In this document: in pieces, positions 9,355-17,502 of the stretch | Numbering within the stretch: the first letter of the stretch is position 1 | Layout: each line of letters starts with the position of its first letter | Origin: Sporosarcina sp. FSL K6-2383 | Lineage (GTDB): Bacteria; Bacillota; Bacilli; Bacillales_A; Planococcaceae | Reading direction: 5' to 3' | Length of the DNA stretch: 64,000 nt | Assembly (NCBI RefSeq): GCF_038618305.1 | Contig: NZ_CP152017.1 | Coordinates: 3,484,501 to 3,548,500, forward strand | Position numbers and translations under genes: made by a program | Notes under the pieces: generated by a model | What the model saw: the letters and a program-made list of their open reading frames with translations, nothing else | The model's database searches: none | What the model was told of the DNA's origin: nothing

Positions 9355-9584
9355 ATCAATTGCGCCTCGGCGTAATTGCGTTAGGATTTTGAATTGCGCG
9401 CAGCACAATTCACACCCTTCAAAATCCTTAACATCCGCCGGAGGCTTAACTTGAATCAGCAACTGTATTTGTACTGAAAGCAAAGCGTCAGTACAGGGAG
9501 TTTGAACTCCCTCTGATTGAAATGCTTTTCTGTCATTCATCCAGCACTTATAGAAGTGGGAACTTCTGCTGAATCAAGTTAAAC
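9355..9584 (+). repeat. Palindrome-ended dispersed element, copy 1
   Basis: Begins with GCCTCGGCGTAATTGCG, continues with an inverted pair GATTTTGAATTG/CTTCAAAATC, then CATCCGCCGGAGGCTTAAC, and finishes with arms TTAACTTGAATCAGCA and TGCTGAATCAAGTTAA. The same parts occur near 35.4, 38.7 and 53.5 kb. Here the space between the arms is filled with extra sequence, including GGGAGTTTGAACTCCC. It sits between the first binding-protein gene and the ATPase gene and so forms part of the operon leader. Confidence 0.75.
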
Positions 9585-9586
9585 AA

Positions 9587-9618
9587 AGAAAGAATCGTTT
9601 ACACCAACGATTCTTTCT
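9587..9618 (-). terminator. Terminator or attenuator after the first binding-protein gene
   Basis: A 13-bp stem AGAAAGAATCGTT with its complement and a 6-base loop is followed on the minus strand by TTTGTTT. Partial termination here would give more binding protein than membrane components. Confidence 0.75.
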
Positions 9619-9654
9619 CCTTTACCTTCCATAAACAATCACATTTCTACTTTC

Positions 9655-10716
9655 TTATTTACCTATAATGATATCTTGAAACTTTTTCATAACATCGGCT
9701 TGATTGTCTGCTGCCCAGCTAAAATCATAATCTACAAGTGGAATATCCTTAGAAGGAATTAACCCTTCTGGCGCAGCCACATCGTCAAGAATAGAACGTC
9801 TATTAAATTCCTTCACAATGATTTCTTGAACATCTTTACTCGCTAAAAAGTCTAAGAATTGTTGTGCATTTTCTTCGTTTTTAGCTCCTTTAATTAATGC
9901 CATACCATCTGGAACAGCGGAAGTCCCTTCTTCTGGGTACGCCACATCAACATTTGCACCACCAGAGATATAACGGTAAGCAGCTTCTTCCAACGTCACA
10001 CCAATTGGGAATTCTCCATCCGCTACACCTTTAAAGACCATACTTGAGCCGCCCAAAACTTTACCATCTAAATTAGCAACAAAATCTTTAACATAATTCC
10101 AGCCGTCTGCTCCATCATCTTTATTCGCAAATAACATCGTTACAAGCTGTGTATACGATGAACCTGATTTCGCAGGGTCAGCATATGCAATTTTCCCTTT
10201 CCATTTTGGATCAAGTAAATCATTCCATGATTTCGGAACTTCATCTTCCTCAACCATGTCTTTGTTGTACATGATGACCATTGGTAAAGCAGAAAAACCG
10301 GTCCAAGATCCATCCCCACTCTTATAAATATCAGCAATTTCGGCATCATTGGATACTTTATATGCCTCAAAATTGTCTATAAAAGCAGCTAATGACTCTG
10401 CTCCACCACCCCAAAAAACATCACCTAAAGGATTTCCAGACTCAGCTTTCACTCGATTTAGTAACTCACCTGTACCGCCTGTTACAAGCTCCACTTCAAT
10501 TTTTGTTCGGTCTTGAAACTCTTTTACAATAGGGTTAATAATCTCGGCTTGGTGCGGCGAGTAAACTGTAACTTTTGTTGATTTTTTAGTTTCCGTCTTA
10601 GTTTCTGTTGTAGTTTCTGACTTGTCTTCAGTCGCTGTCTTCCCATCCTCTTGACCGCATGCTGCAATCACTAGCGCAAGTAATCCAACTAACATAAAAA
10701 ATATTAACTTCTTCAA
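9655..10716 (-). CDS. ABC transporter substrate-binding lipoprotein (AfuA/FbpA superfamily)
   Basis: A 353-residue lipoprotein: signal peptide with lipobox IAAC at about residue 20, then a Thr/Lys/Glu linker (TETTTETKTETKKST), then the binding domain. Motifs TGGTGELLNRV, DVFWGGGAES and FNRRSILDDV are those of the branch that includes hexose-phosphate and phosphonate binding proteins. The adjacent tyrosine pair that ferric-binding FbpA uses was not seen in the expected region. The start is TTG at 10716; an ATG 4 bases upstream is out of frame. AAGGGAG lies about 9 bases upstream. The promoter overlaps a cre site. Substrate is inferred to be an organic phosphate rather than iron. Confidence 0.85.
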   Translation of the reverse strand: MKKLIFFMLVGLLALVIAACGQEDGKTATEDKSETTTETKTETKKSTKVTVYSPHQAEIINPIVKEFQDRTKIEVELVTGGTGELLNRVKAESGNPLGDVFWGGGAESLAAFIDNFEAYKVSNDAEIADIYKSGDGSWTGFSALPMVIMYNKDMVEEDEVPKSWNDLLDPKWKGKIAYADPAKSGSSYTQLVTMLFANKDDGADGWNYVKDFVANLDGKVLGGSSMVFKGVADGEFPIGVTLEEAAYRYISGGANVDVAYPEEGTSAVPDGMALIKGAKNEENAQQFLDFLASKDVQEIIVKEFNRRSILDDVAAPEGLIPSKDIPLVDYDFSWAADNQADVMKKFQDIIIGK

Positions 10717-10755
10717 TCATTTCAACTCCCTTTCTCTTAATGTAATTCTGCTTTA

Positions 10756-10785
10756 ATTATAACGACCGTATGAAAGCGATTACAA
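10756..10785 (-). promoter_or_regulatory. SigA promoter with overlapping CcpA cre site
   Basis: On the minus strand TTGTAA (10785-10780) and TATAAT (10761-10756) are 18 bp apart. Within and across the -35 lies TGAAAGCGATTACA (10771-10784, plus-strand reading), which fits the cre consensus TGWAANCGNTNWCA at every position. Binding of CcpA there would block the promoter, so the binding-protein gene should be under carbon catabolite repression. Confidence 0.75.
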
Positions 10786-10826
10786 TGAGGTATAATTTCC
10801 TTAATGTTCAATATATTTCGCATCCC

Positions 10827-10864
10827 AAAAAGGTGAGTCCCTTTTCAGCAGGTACTCACCTTTT
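10827..10864. terminator. Terminator at the end of the response-regulator gene
   Basis: An 11-bp AAAAGGTGAGT/ACTCACCTTTT stem overlaps the stop codon of the response regulator. A/T tracts flank both sides, so it separates the two-component operon from the transporter operon. Confidence 0.75.
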
Positions 10865-11977
10865 TCTTGCCTCTACTATTTTTTCTTCCTTGGCCAATTT
10901 CCTATATAAGGATGGCGTCATACCAACATGCTTTTTAAAAATTTGGCTGAAGTAGCGTTGATCTGTATAACCGACTGCCATACTTACTTCATTTGTTTTC
11001 ATTAACGAATACTCCAGAAGATCCTTAGCTATCTTCATACGATAATCCGTCACATATTCAATGAAGTTTTTGCCTGTATGTTGCTTAAATATCCTACTAA
11101 AATAACTGTCCGAGATATAAAATTTCGTTGCCAAAGATTGTAGTGTAAGCGATTCTTGATAATGCTCTTCGATATATAGAAACACCTCCTCCATATTAAT
11201 TGGAGAATGCGAATGCTCATAAAACAAACAGCCTTGCTCTCGACTAAACTTCAGTTGCTCTTTCACCATTAACGCTTGTTTGTATAGGCTGTGAAGATCC
11301 TCACAATTGTTGGAGAAAGTGCTACAGCCACCTATAATTTTATTATTCATGAATAACCCATCCAATTGCTTAAAAAATAGTTGTTTTTGTTGAGCTTCTT
11401 CAACAAATACAATACCTTGCCCCAAGCTTTTAATCCCCGGTTCCTGTATCTGCAACGAGTCTGCGGATTCACTATCCCAACAAATAACCCCATATTGCCC
11501 ACTTAACCCGTATTGCTCAAATAACAGCTTGTCGGCTTTTAACTCCCCCCGAATCACTTTAAGGAGATAGCTGTTTACTTTTTCTTGTTTGTCCTGTTCC
11601 TCCACCTTCACTTGGCAAACAAGGCGATTAACGATTTCTATTAAATCTGCGTCCACAATAGGCTTTAATAAGTAATCATCCGCACCTATTTTCAAAGCTT
11701 TTTGTGCATATTCAAATTCGCCAAAACCCGAAATAATAATGGATTTTAAATTCGGATTCAACTCTTTGGCAACACCAATTAATTCAAGTCCATCTACTCC
11801 CGGCATTCGGATATCTGTAACTAGTAAATGAGGCGACTCCGTTTTGATTAAAGCAATTGCTTCATGGCCATCAGCAGCCGTCCCCACCACCTCTATCCCT
11901 AATGTAGTCCAATCAATGCCATATTGAAGACTTTCACGGATCAGCCATTCATCATCTGCAATCACCATTCTTAGCAT
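10856..11977 (-). CDS. Response regulator, YesN type (receiver plus AraC-type HTH)
   Basis: A 373-residue DNA-binding response regulator. The receiver domain holds the acidic pair Asp8-Asp9, phospho-acceptor Asp55 (VTDIRMPG) and Lys105 (LLKP). The middle region is divergent, and the C-terminal 100 residues form a double helix-turn-helix of AraC type with SDSYFSRIFKQHTGKNFIEYV and the closing YFSQIFKKHVGMTPS. It follows its kinase gene by 11 bp. By analogy with YesMN-family pairs that sit beside transporters and regulate them, it most likely activates the neighbouring transport operon; S. aureus HptRS, which responds to glucose-6-phosphate with an AfuA-like partner, is the closest known arrangement. 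Confidence 0.9.
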   Translation of the reverse strand: MLRMVIADDEWLIRESLQYGIDWTTLGIEVVGTAADGHEAIALIKTESPHLLVTDIRMPGVDGLELIGVAKELNPNLKSIIISGFGEFEYAQKALKIGADDYLLKPIVDADLIEIVNRLVCQVKVEEQDKQEKVNSYLLKVIRGELKADKLLFEQYGLSGQYGVICWDSESADSLQIQEPGIKSLGQGIVFVEEAQQKQLFFKQLDGLFMNNKIIGGCSTFSNNCEDLHSLYKQALMVKEQLKFSREQGCLFYEHSHSPINMEEVFLYIEEHYQESLTLQSLATKFYISDSYFSRIFKQHTGKNFIEYVTDYRMKIAKDLLEYSLMKTNEVSMAVGYTDQRYFSQIFKKHVGMTPSLYRKLAKEEKIVEARKR

Positions 11978-11988
11978 AACTTCACCCC

Positions 11989-13767
11989 TTAATTCTCCTG
12001 CATCATTGGCAATTTCATGATGACAGTCGTACCTACATCCTCTTTACTGGCAATCGTGACTCCATACATATTGCCATAATATAACGAAATTCTTTTGACG
12101 ACATTTTCTAAACCGATTCCTAACTGCGATGAGTTTACTTTACTTTCCAGTAGTTTTGTAACCGCGGCCAGCTTCTCTTCATTCATGCCAACGCCATCAT
12201 CCTTTATTTCAACCCAAAGTACCGATTCGTCATGATAGATTCGAATTGATAACACACCTTGCCCTACTTTGGTTTCCAGCCCATGAATAATCGCATTTTC
12301 TACAAGTGGTTGGATTAATAATGGAGGAATCAATAATTTCTTTGCTGATTCTTCAACTGAAATACTTATCTTCATTTTCATTTGAAATCTAACCTCTTGA
12401 ATAAATAAATAGCGCTCTAAGAGCACTAAATCTTCTTCAAGACGAACATATTCGCTATCTTTTTTAATGGAATAACGCATCATTTCACCGAGTGCAATCG
12501 CCAGCTCGCTAATCATCCTCACGCCCTTTATTTTAGCTATTGCACTCATTGTTTCAAGTGTATTATAAAGAAAATGTGGATTAATCTGCGCACGCAGCAT
12601 ATTGATTTCCGCTTCTTGTAAATGGCTTTTCTTTTCCATGCTTTCTTGGAGTGATGTTTTTAATTTCTGGATCATACTGTTAAAATTGCGCCCTAACTCA
12701 CTCACTTCATCTTGATAATTCGCTTGGAATCGCACATCAAGATTTCCTTTTTCGACCTTCTTCATAACATTTTTTAAGCGGTTCATGGGTGACGTGATCG
12801 AAATCGCAAATAGGTAGGTAAACCAAACCGTCACAATAAAAGCAATCACGATTAAAAGCAGCGTCAAATACTTGATCGGTTGGCTACCGCTAGTCACTTC
12901 ACTTTCAGGTAGGTAGTTTACCACTTTATAATGCGTTTCCTCATTCGTATCGAAGATGGTAATATATTTTTTTTGATGTAAAGTAGTATCAAAAAAACCT
13001 CGTTGACCACTTAAAATAGTATCAACCGATTCATGCTTCATTTTTGTCCCTATCGTCGTTTTACTCGGATAGGCAGAAATAATATAACCTTCAGAATCAA
13101 TTAAATACATTTGCTCTTGAATACTATGATAGTTTGATTGATACAATTCTGCGATTGACGGCTCTAATATATCGATAATTAAATAGCCAATTGCTTCACT
13201 GTTCTGCCCCTTCAAAAGTCGCCCAACACGGAGAACGACTTCCTGCGATTCGGCATGTCTAATAGTATAATGCGTATCCCAAACCGCTGCCCCATTAGCT
13301 TCTTTTGCCTTTCTAAAAACCCCCCAGTTTTCTGAGACTTGATTATATTGCGGGGGTAAATAATCACCTGTAAAATAACGATCCCCATTGAAACCAATAA
13401 TATATAAATTAATCGTCCAATTTTTCGTACCTAAAACAGAGTCAAACAAAGCATTCACCTGTTCAAAATCATGGTATTTCTCTAAATTTGCCCGTGATGA
13501 ACTTTTATAAAGTTTCTCCTGCACCAAGTCTGAACGATAAATATAATTGCTAAGCTGTTCGATATCTCTAGAAAAAAATGCGAGATTTTTATTTATTTGT
13601 GCCAAGTTCTCCATGATGCCTCTACTAACCTGTTCTTTCATCATTTTTGAGCTCACTTGGAAGGTAAATATCCCCATAGATAGCACAGACACAAATGTAA
13701 TGGCAGAAAAAAATAGCATTAGTTTCGTTTGTAACTTCAAACCCATTAACTTCCTAAGCACCTTCAT
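11989..13767 (-). CDS. Sensor histidine kinase, YesM type
   Basis: A 592-residue membrane kinase. It has a first helix at about 13-40, a large extracellular sensing domain of about 260 residues (dCache-like in size), a second helix near 300-324, a HAMP segment (ITSPMNRLKNVMKKVEKG), and the His_kinase box AQINPHFLYNTLETM with the phosphorylated His near residue 398. The ATPase domain shows VENAIIHGLE, DDGVGM and GIGLENV. The ATG at 13767 is preceded by a GTG codon that could also be used; the ribosome site is weak. It forms an operon with the response regulator. Confidence 0.9.
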   Translation of the reverse strand: MKVLRKLMGLKLQTKLMLFFSAITFVSVLSMGIFTFQVSSKMMKEQVSRGIMENLAQINKNLAFFSRDIEQLSNYIYRSDLVQEKLYKSSSRANLEKYHDFEQVNALFDSVLGTKNWTINLYIIGFNGDRYFTGDYLPPQYNQVSENWGVFRKAKEANGAAVWDTHYTIRHAESQEVVLRVGRLLKGQNSEAIGYLIIDILEPSIAELYQSNYHSIQEQMYLIDSEGYIISAYPSKTTIGTKMKHESVDTILSGQRGFFDTTLHQKKYITIFDTNEETHYKVVNYLPESEVTSGSQPIKYLTLLLIVIAFIVTVWFTYLFAISITSPMNRLKNVMKKVEKGNLDVRFQANYQDEVSELGRNFNSMIQKLKTSLQESMEKKSHLQEAEINMLRAQINPHFLYNTLETMSAIAKIKGVRMISELAIALGEMMRYSIKKDSEYVRLEEDLVLLERYLFIQEVRFQMKMKISISVEESAKKLLIPPLLIQPLVENAIIHGLETKVGQGVLSIRIYHDESVLWVEIKDDGVGMNEEKLAAVTKLLESKVNSSQLGIGLENVVKRISLYYGNMYGVTIASKEDVGTTVIMKLPMMQEN

Positions 13768-13933
13768 CACCCGCTTCGCACATTTGCCTCAACGAACATT
13801 CATCATCTACACTCTCTTATATCATTCTCGCAAACCAAGTCTACCAAGAAGTTGTGCGAGTAATCAGTTTCAAGAATTATACCATTACTTTCTAAAATAT
13901 AAAGGCTTCCTTTTTTAAAACAAAAAATAAGAA

Positions 13934-13968
13934 AACCATCCTTAGCTTTAAGAAGCAGAAGGATGGTT
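13934..13968 (-). terminator. Terminator of the amino-acid ABC operon
   Basis: AACCATCCTT pairs with AAGGATGGTT, and TTTTCTTATTTTTT follows on the minus strand. It is about 75 bp past the stop of the ATPase gene and protects the kinase promoter from read-through. Confidence 0.8.
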
Positions 13969-14042
13969 CATGTAAAAAGGTATGTCCGTTAACGAGCCTT
14001 GAAATAATCCAAACTAAATTAGATACTCCAAATTGAATTATA

Positions 14043-14789
14043 TTATTTCAAACTACGATTTAAAAAGGCTTTTGTCCGCTCCTGCTGTGGATTCGTCAAT
14101 ACATCAGTAGGATTGCCCGACTCAATGATTTCTCCGTTGTCCATGAAAATAACCCTGTTAGCCACTTCTTTGGCAAACCCCATTTCATGCGTCACGACAA
14201 TCATCGTCATATGCTCTTCAGCAAGATGCTTCATCACTTCCAATACTTCCCCCGTTAATTCAGGGTCTAAAGCAGAAGTGGGCTCATCAAATAACAGAAT
14301 TTCTGGATTCATCATAAGTGCCCTAGCAATCGCCACACGTTGCTTTTGACCTCCAGATAGTTTTGCTGGATATACATCTGCCTTATCAGAAAGCCCAACT
14401 TTATCTAGCAATTCTGTACTTCTATTTCGAATCGTAGCTGCCGGTTCTCTCTTTGTCAGTTTGGGTGCAAGTTCCAAGTTCTCTCTAACTGTAAGATGTG
14501 GGAAGAGATCGAAATGCTGAAATACCATTCCCATTTTCGCAGTCACTTGTTTGATTGCCTGCTGTTTTGCATAATTGCCATCCTTGACAAGATAATCACC
14601 TGATATTTGTATACTACCACCATTAATTTCTTCGAGATGGACTAAACTGCGAAGCATCGTGCTTTTCCCTGAGCCCGAGGGACCGATGACTGCAACCACA
14701 TCGTTTTTGTGAACATCAAATGTAATTTTTTTAAGTACTTCGAGATTGCCAAATGATTTTTTGAGGTTGGATACTTCAATGATTGCCAT
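14043..14789 (-). CDS. Polar amino-acid ABC transporter ATP-binding protein
   Basis: A 248-residue ATPase of the GlnQ/ArtM/TcyC group. Walker A GPSGSGKS is at 36-43, the signature [15 protein letters not shown] is in the middle, Walker B is [12 protein letters not shown], and the switch region [18 protein letters not shown] is the one typical for amino-acid importers. ATG at 14789 has AAGGAG 8 bases upstream; an ATG two codons earlier would be only 2 bases from that site. It lies 15 bp after the permease gene. The exact amino acid cannot be told from the ATPase. Confidence 0.93.
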   Translation of the reverse strand: MAIIEVSNLKKSFGNLEVLKKITFDVHKNDVVAVIGPSGSGKSTMLRSLVHLEEINGGSIQISGDYLVKDGNYAKQQAIKQVTAKMGMVFQHFDLFPHLTVRENLELAPKLTKREPAATIRNRSTELLDKVGLSDKADVYPAKLSGGQKQRVAIARALMMNPEILLFDEPTSALDPELTGEVLEVMKHLAEEHMTMIVVTHEMGFAKEVANRVIFMDNGEIIESGNPTDVLTNPQQERTKAFLNRSLK

Positions 14790-14804
14790 TTTCATCGCTC
14801 CTTC

Positions 14805-15464
14805 TTAGTCATATTTGAATCGCCGTTCGAGCCATTTAAAGAATAAGGTCAATACGAGCGTTATCATTAAATAAATAATACCTGCGAAAAAGAAAGGTAT
14901 GATAGTAAAATCACGGTTTACTGCTGTCTGCGCAAAGTGTAATAATTCCGGTACTGCAACGGCATAGAGTAATGCCGTGTCTTTCACCAGTGTTACGGAC
15001 TCGTTCGCAACAGCTGGAAGTGCAACCCGAAACATTTGAGGCAAAATGACTCTTGTCGTTGTTTGCCATTTATTCAAACCGAGCACCTGTGAAGCCTCAT
15101 ATTGGCCTTTATCAACTGATAGAAGTCCACCACGGAAGATTTCCGCAAAGTAGGCGGCATAATTCAAGATAAATCCTAAACAAGCAGCCGCAAATCGATC
15201 AAACACCAAGTACTCCCCGATGAAAGGAAGAAGTGGTAGCCCGAAGACGAAAAATAATAATTGCAATAAAAGAGGTGTACCACGCATTAAGTAAATATAA
15301 CCATTCGCAAACCAAGCTAACGGTTTTATGTTGCTCCTCACGGCAAGCGTTAAGGTAAAACCAAGCGGAATTGATACCACAATGGCAATTAAAAACAGGA
15401 GGACAGTTGCTTGCGCCCCCTCCAGCATCGGCTTAAGTATTGAAATTATATAATCTAAAGACAT
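14805..15464 (-). CDS. Polar amino-acid ABC transporter permease
   Basis: A 219-residue membrane protein of the HisM/GlnP class with about five helices. YLMRGTPLLLQLLFFVFGLP is the family's N-terminal mark. The EAA loop is EASQVLGLNKWQTTTRVILPQMFRVALPA in outline (about 122-150). One permease gene suggests a homodimer. It stands between the binding-protein gene and the ATPase gene, preceded by a hairpin that may set expression ratios. Confidence 0.93.
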   Translation of the reverse strand: MSLDYIISILKPMLEGAQATVLLFLIAIVVSIPLGFTLTLAVRSNIKPLAWFANGYIYLMRGTPLLLQLLFFVFGLPLLPFIGEYLVFDRFAAACLGFILNYAAYFAEIFRGGLLSVDKGQYEASQVLGLNKWQTTTRVILPQMFRVALPAVANESVTLVKDTALLYAVAVPELLHFAQTAVNRDFTIIPFFFAGIIYLMITLVLTLFFKWLERRFKYD

Positions 15465-15485
15465 GAAAGGATTCCCCCAAAAACA

Positions 15486-15514
15486 AAACAGGGTTTCCCA
15501 AGGAAATCCTGTTT
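15486..15514 (-). terminator. Attenuating hairpin between binding-protein and permease genes
   Basis: An AAACAGGATTTCC/GGAAACCCTGTTT stem with a very short loop is followed on the minus strand by a T-rich run. Such hairpins after binding-protein genes commonly stabilise the upstream message or terminate part of the transcripts. Confidence 0.65.
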
Positions 15515-15586
15515 GTCACATATTTATCTTCATTCAGCTGAAGACCTACACCTCTATCAAGGCTAAGCGTAACAGGTTCGGTCAGC

Positions 15587-16372
15587 TTACTGTAACACTT
15601 TATTTTCCCCAAACCATTTTTCAGAGATTTCAGCAGCAGTACCATCTTCATTCAGCTCATCGAGTGCTGTCTGTAGCTTCTCAAGCAATTCCTCATTCCC
15701 TTTTTTCACACCGACTCCATACTCCTCTGGTGCAAGTGATTCATCGAGTACTTTAAATGTGCCTTCTTCTTGAGACATGTAATAATCAATGACAACTTCA
15801 TCGATTACAACAGCGTCCAAACGACCTGTTTTTAAGTCAAGCAATGCAAGAACATTATCGGCAAATTCTGTTACTGTTTTAACTTTTGATTCGATTGGGT
15901 TTGCACCTAAAGCGTCAGCTGCAGAAGATAACGCTTGTAGTCCTACAACTTTCCCATCCAAATCATCCAGTTTTGCAATATCTGAATCCGCTAATGTAGC
16001 AACGACCTGCGCGTTTCGTAAATAAGGCTTAGTGAATAAAACCTTTTCTTTACGCTCATCTGTAATTGTATACCCATTCCAAATAAGATCAATGCGTCCA
16101 CTGCTTAGTTCTGTTTCTTTTGTTTTCCAATCAATGGGTTGAAATGTAGCCGTCATGCCCATCTTTTCAACTGCAGCTTTCGCATAGTCAATATCAAAAC
16201 CAACAATTTCATTATTATCATCACGGAATCCCATCGGTGCAAATTTATCGTCAATGCCAATGACTATTTCAGTAGTTGAACTGTTAGTAGTTTGTCCTTC
16301 GGATGAACTACACCCCATTAAAAGTGTAAAAACTGCTGCCATCATTATAAAAATAGTTGCTATACGTTTCAT
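15587..16372 (-). CDS. Amino-acid ABC transporter substrate-binding lipoprotein
   Basis: A 261-residue family-3 binding protein. The signal peptide ends in the lipobox LMGC (Cys about 21). Landmarks are IVIGIDDKFAPMGF, GFDIDYAKA, RIDLIWNGYTITDERK and the closing EISEKWFG, all typical of polar amino-acid binding proteins (arginine, glutamine and cystine groups). It is the first gene of the three-gene operon. Ligand specificity is not decided. AAAGGGG lies somewhat far (12 bases) from the ATG. Confidence 0.92.
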   Translation of the reverse strand: MKRIATIFIMMAAVFTLLMGCSSSEGQTTNSSTTEIVIGIDDKFAPMGFRDDNNEIVGFDIDYAKAAVEKMGMTATFQPIDWKTKETELSSGRIDLIWNGYTITDERKEKVLFTKPYLRNAQVVATLADSDIAKLDDLDGKVVGLQALSSAADALGANPIESKVKTVTEFADNVLALLDLKTGRLDAVVIDEVVIDYYMSQEEGTFKVLDESLAPEEYGVGVKKGNEELLEKLQTALDELNEDGTAAEISEKWFGENKVLQ

Positions 16373-16640
16373 AACTGTAAAAATCCCCTTTCAATGATCA
16401 ATACTCACTTTAAATACTTTAGTCTGTTAACGTATTAATAGAATAGCATGGATACAACTAATTGACTACCCCCTTATATATATTCCTAATCTTCCCACAA
16501 TAGAAGTCGGAAATTGAGGTTTCAGGAACCAAGCACTCGACTCAATTTTTTCTGGCTACTCTTGGTTAATCAATAGACGTGGTTTATTATATATGTACTA
16601 CTGCGAAACAATAAACAGAATTGAATGGAGGGCATCATTA

Positions 16641-17126
16641 GTGGATGATAATAAGAAAATTAGAGAAGATGTTTTACAAAGTGTAGAGAATTTATCGGAT
16701 GAACAATTGAATGAACAGGTAGAGGTAGGGCGCTGGAGTATTATGCAGGTGCTGAATCATTTGTATTTAATGGAACGCGCTATTGTCCATGCACTTTCAG
16801 ACCAGTTAGCTAATGGGGAAAATAAAGCCCCTGTCGAAAAGCCAATACAATTTACGACGAATCGTTCAACGAAAGTAACTGCACCTTTATTTGCGACTCC
16901 ATCTGATGACTTTATTTCCTTAGAAGAAATGAAAAGTAAACTTACAAAGTCTAGAGAAAACTTAAGCAATCTTGTAGCTTCCGCAGATAAAACATTATTA
17001 GCACAGAGAAGTTATCCACATCCAGCGTTTGGTGATTTAGGCTTAGAACAATGGATTCCTTTTATCGGCCTGCATGAAAAAAGACATTTGGCCCAAATTG
17101 AAGAAATAAAGAGTAAGCTAATGTGA
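16641..17126 (+). CDS. DinB-superfamily protein
   Basis: A 161-residue four-helix-bundle protein of the DinB/YfiT-like superfamily. Metal-ligand histidines are seen in VLNHLYLMERA and in GLHEKRHLAQI near the C-terminus, the arrangement used in bacillithiol-related and other thiol transferases of this fold; the true reaction is unknown. The start is GTG at 16641, with GGAGGG 8 bases upstream; the frame is open 16 codons further up but lacks a ribosome site. Single gene, closed by its own hairpin. Confidence 0.8.
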   Translation: MDDNKKIREDVLQSVENLSDEQLNEQVEVGRWSIMQVLNHLYLMERAIVHALSDQLANGENKAPVEKPIQFTTNRSTKVTAPLFATPSDDFISLEEMKSKLTKSRENLSNLVASADKTLLAQRSYPHPAFGDLGLEQWIPFIGLHEKRHLAQIEEIKSKLM

Positions 17127-17132
17127 GACCGA

Positions 17133-17167
17133 CAAAGAGTTGAAGTAATCTTCAGCTCTTTGTCTTA
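17133..17167 (+). terminator. Terminator of the DinB-like gene
   Basis: ACAAAGAGTTGAAG and CTTCAGCTCTTTGT pair around a four-base TAAT loop, starting 6 bp after the stop codon. The stem has one mismatch (a T-C opposition), and the trailing sequence is T-rich only briefly. Confidence 0.75.
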
Positions 17168-17271
17168 TGACGTGACAGACATGCGAACTTCTTTCATACA
17201 CGGTTGCGAAATTCCTAAGCGCTATCCATTCAAAAACTATGCTTAGCCTCTTATCAACGGACGACTCGGAC

Positions 17272-17350
17272 GGTTCTAAAATTCCGAAATGACGATAAGT
17301 TCGTTGAATTGATCGATAACTGCTGGCAAATGATCGATACTTTTTGAAAG
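17272..17350 (+). repeat. 21-nt-unit element, short copy
   Basis: Contains CCGAAATGACGATAA, then GAATTGATCGATAACTGCTGG and CAAATGATCGATACTTTTTGA, that is two 21-nt units, then AAGC. Both flanks match the longer copy at 25548. The stretch 17127-17502 holds only two terminators and this element. Confidence 0.7.
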
Positions 17351-17352
17351 CG

Positions 17353-17392
17353 TAAAATGTGCTTAAACAATTCATAGTTTAAGCACATTTTA
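17353..17392 (-). terminator. Terminator of the isoprenoid-enzyme gene
   Basis: A perfect 16-bp stem TAAAATGTGCTTAAAC with an 8-base loop. It lies 110 bp beyond the stop of the minus-strand gene and beside the 21-nt repeat. Confidence 0.65.
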
Positions 17393-17502
17393 TGTTCAAA
17401 CAGCAAAAGACATTACAGAGTGCTGCCCAACTTCACTCGGTAATGCCTATTTAATCTTCAACAAAACTCCCTGTACTCTATCCCTAGTTAGGGATATCAA
17501 AC

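Noticed and set aside
9340..9540. N-terminal 67-residue extension of the ATPase
   Set aside because: Would be translated from the dispersed repeat; GTG at 9339 has a good ribosome site and ATPases of this family begin there.
6591..10716. Ferric iron transporter
   Set aside because: Only overall similarity supports iron. No Fur box; cre site and YesMN partners argue for an organic substrate.
17118..17375. Minus-strand frame between DinB-like and isoprenoid genes
   Set aside because: Made of terminators and the 21-nt repeat; no ribosome site.
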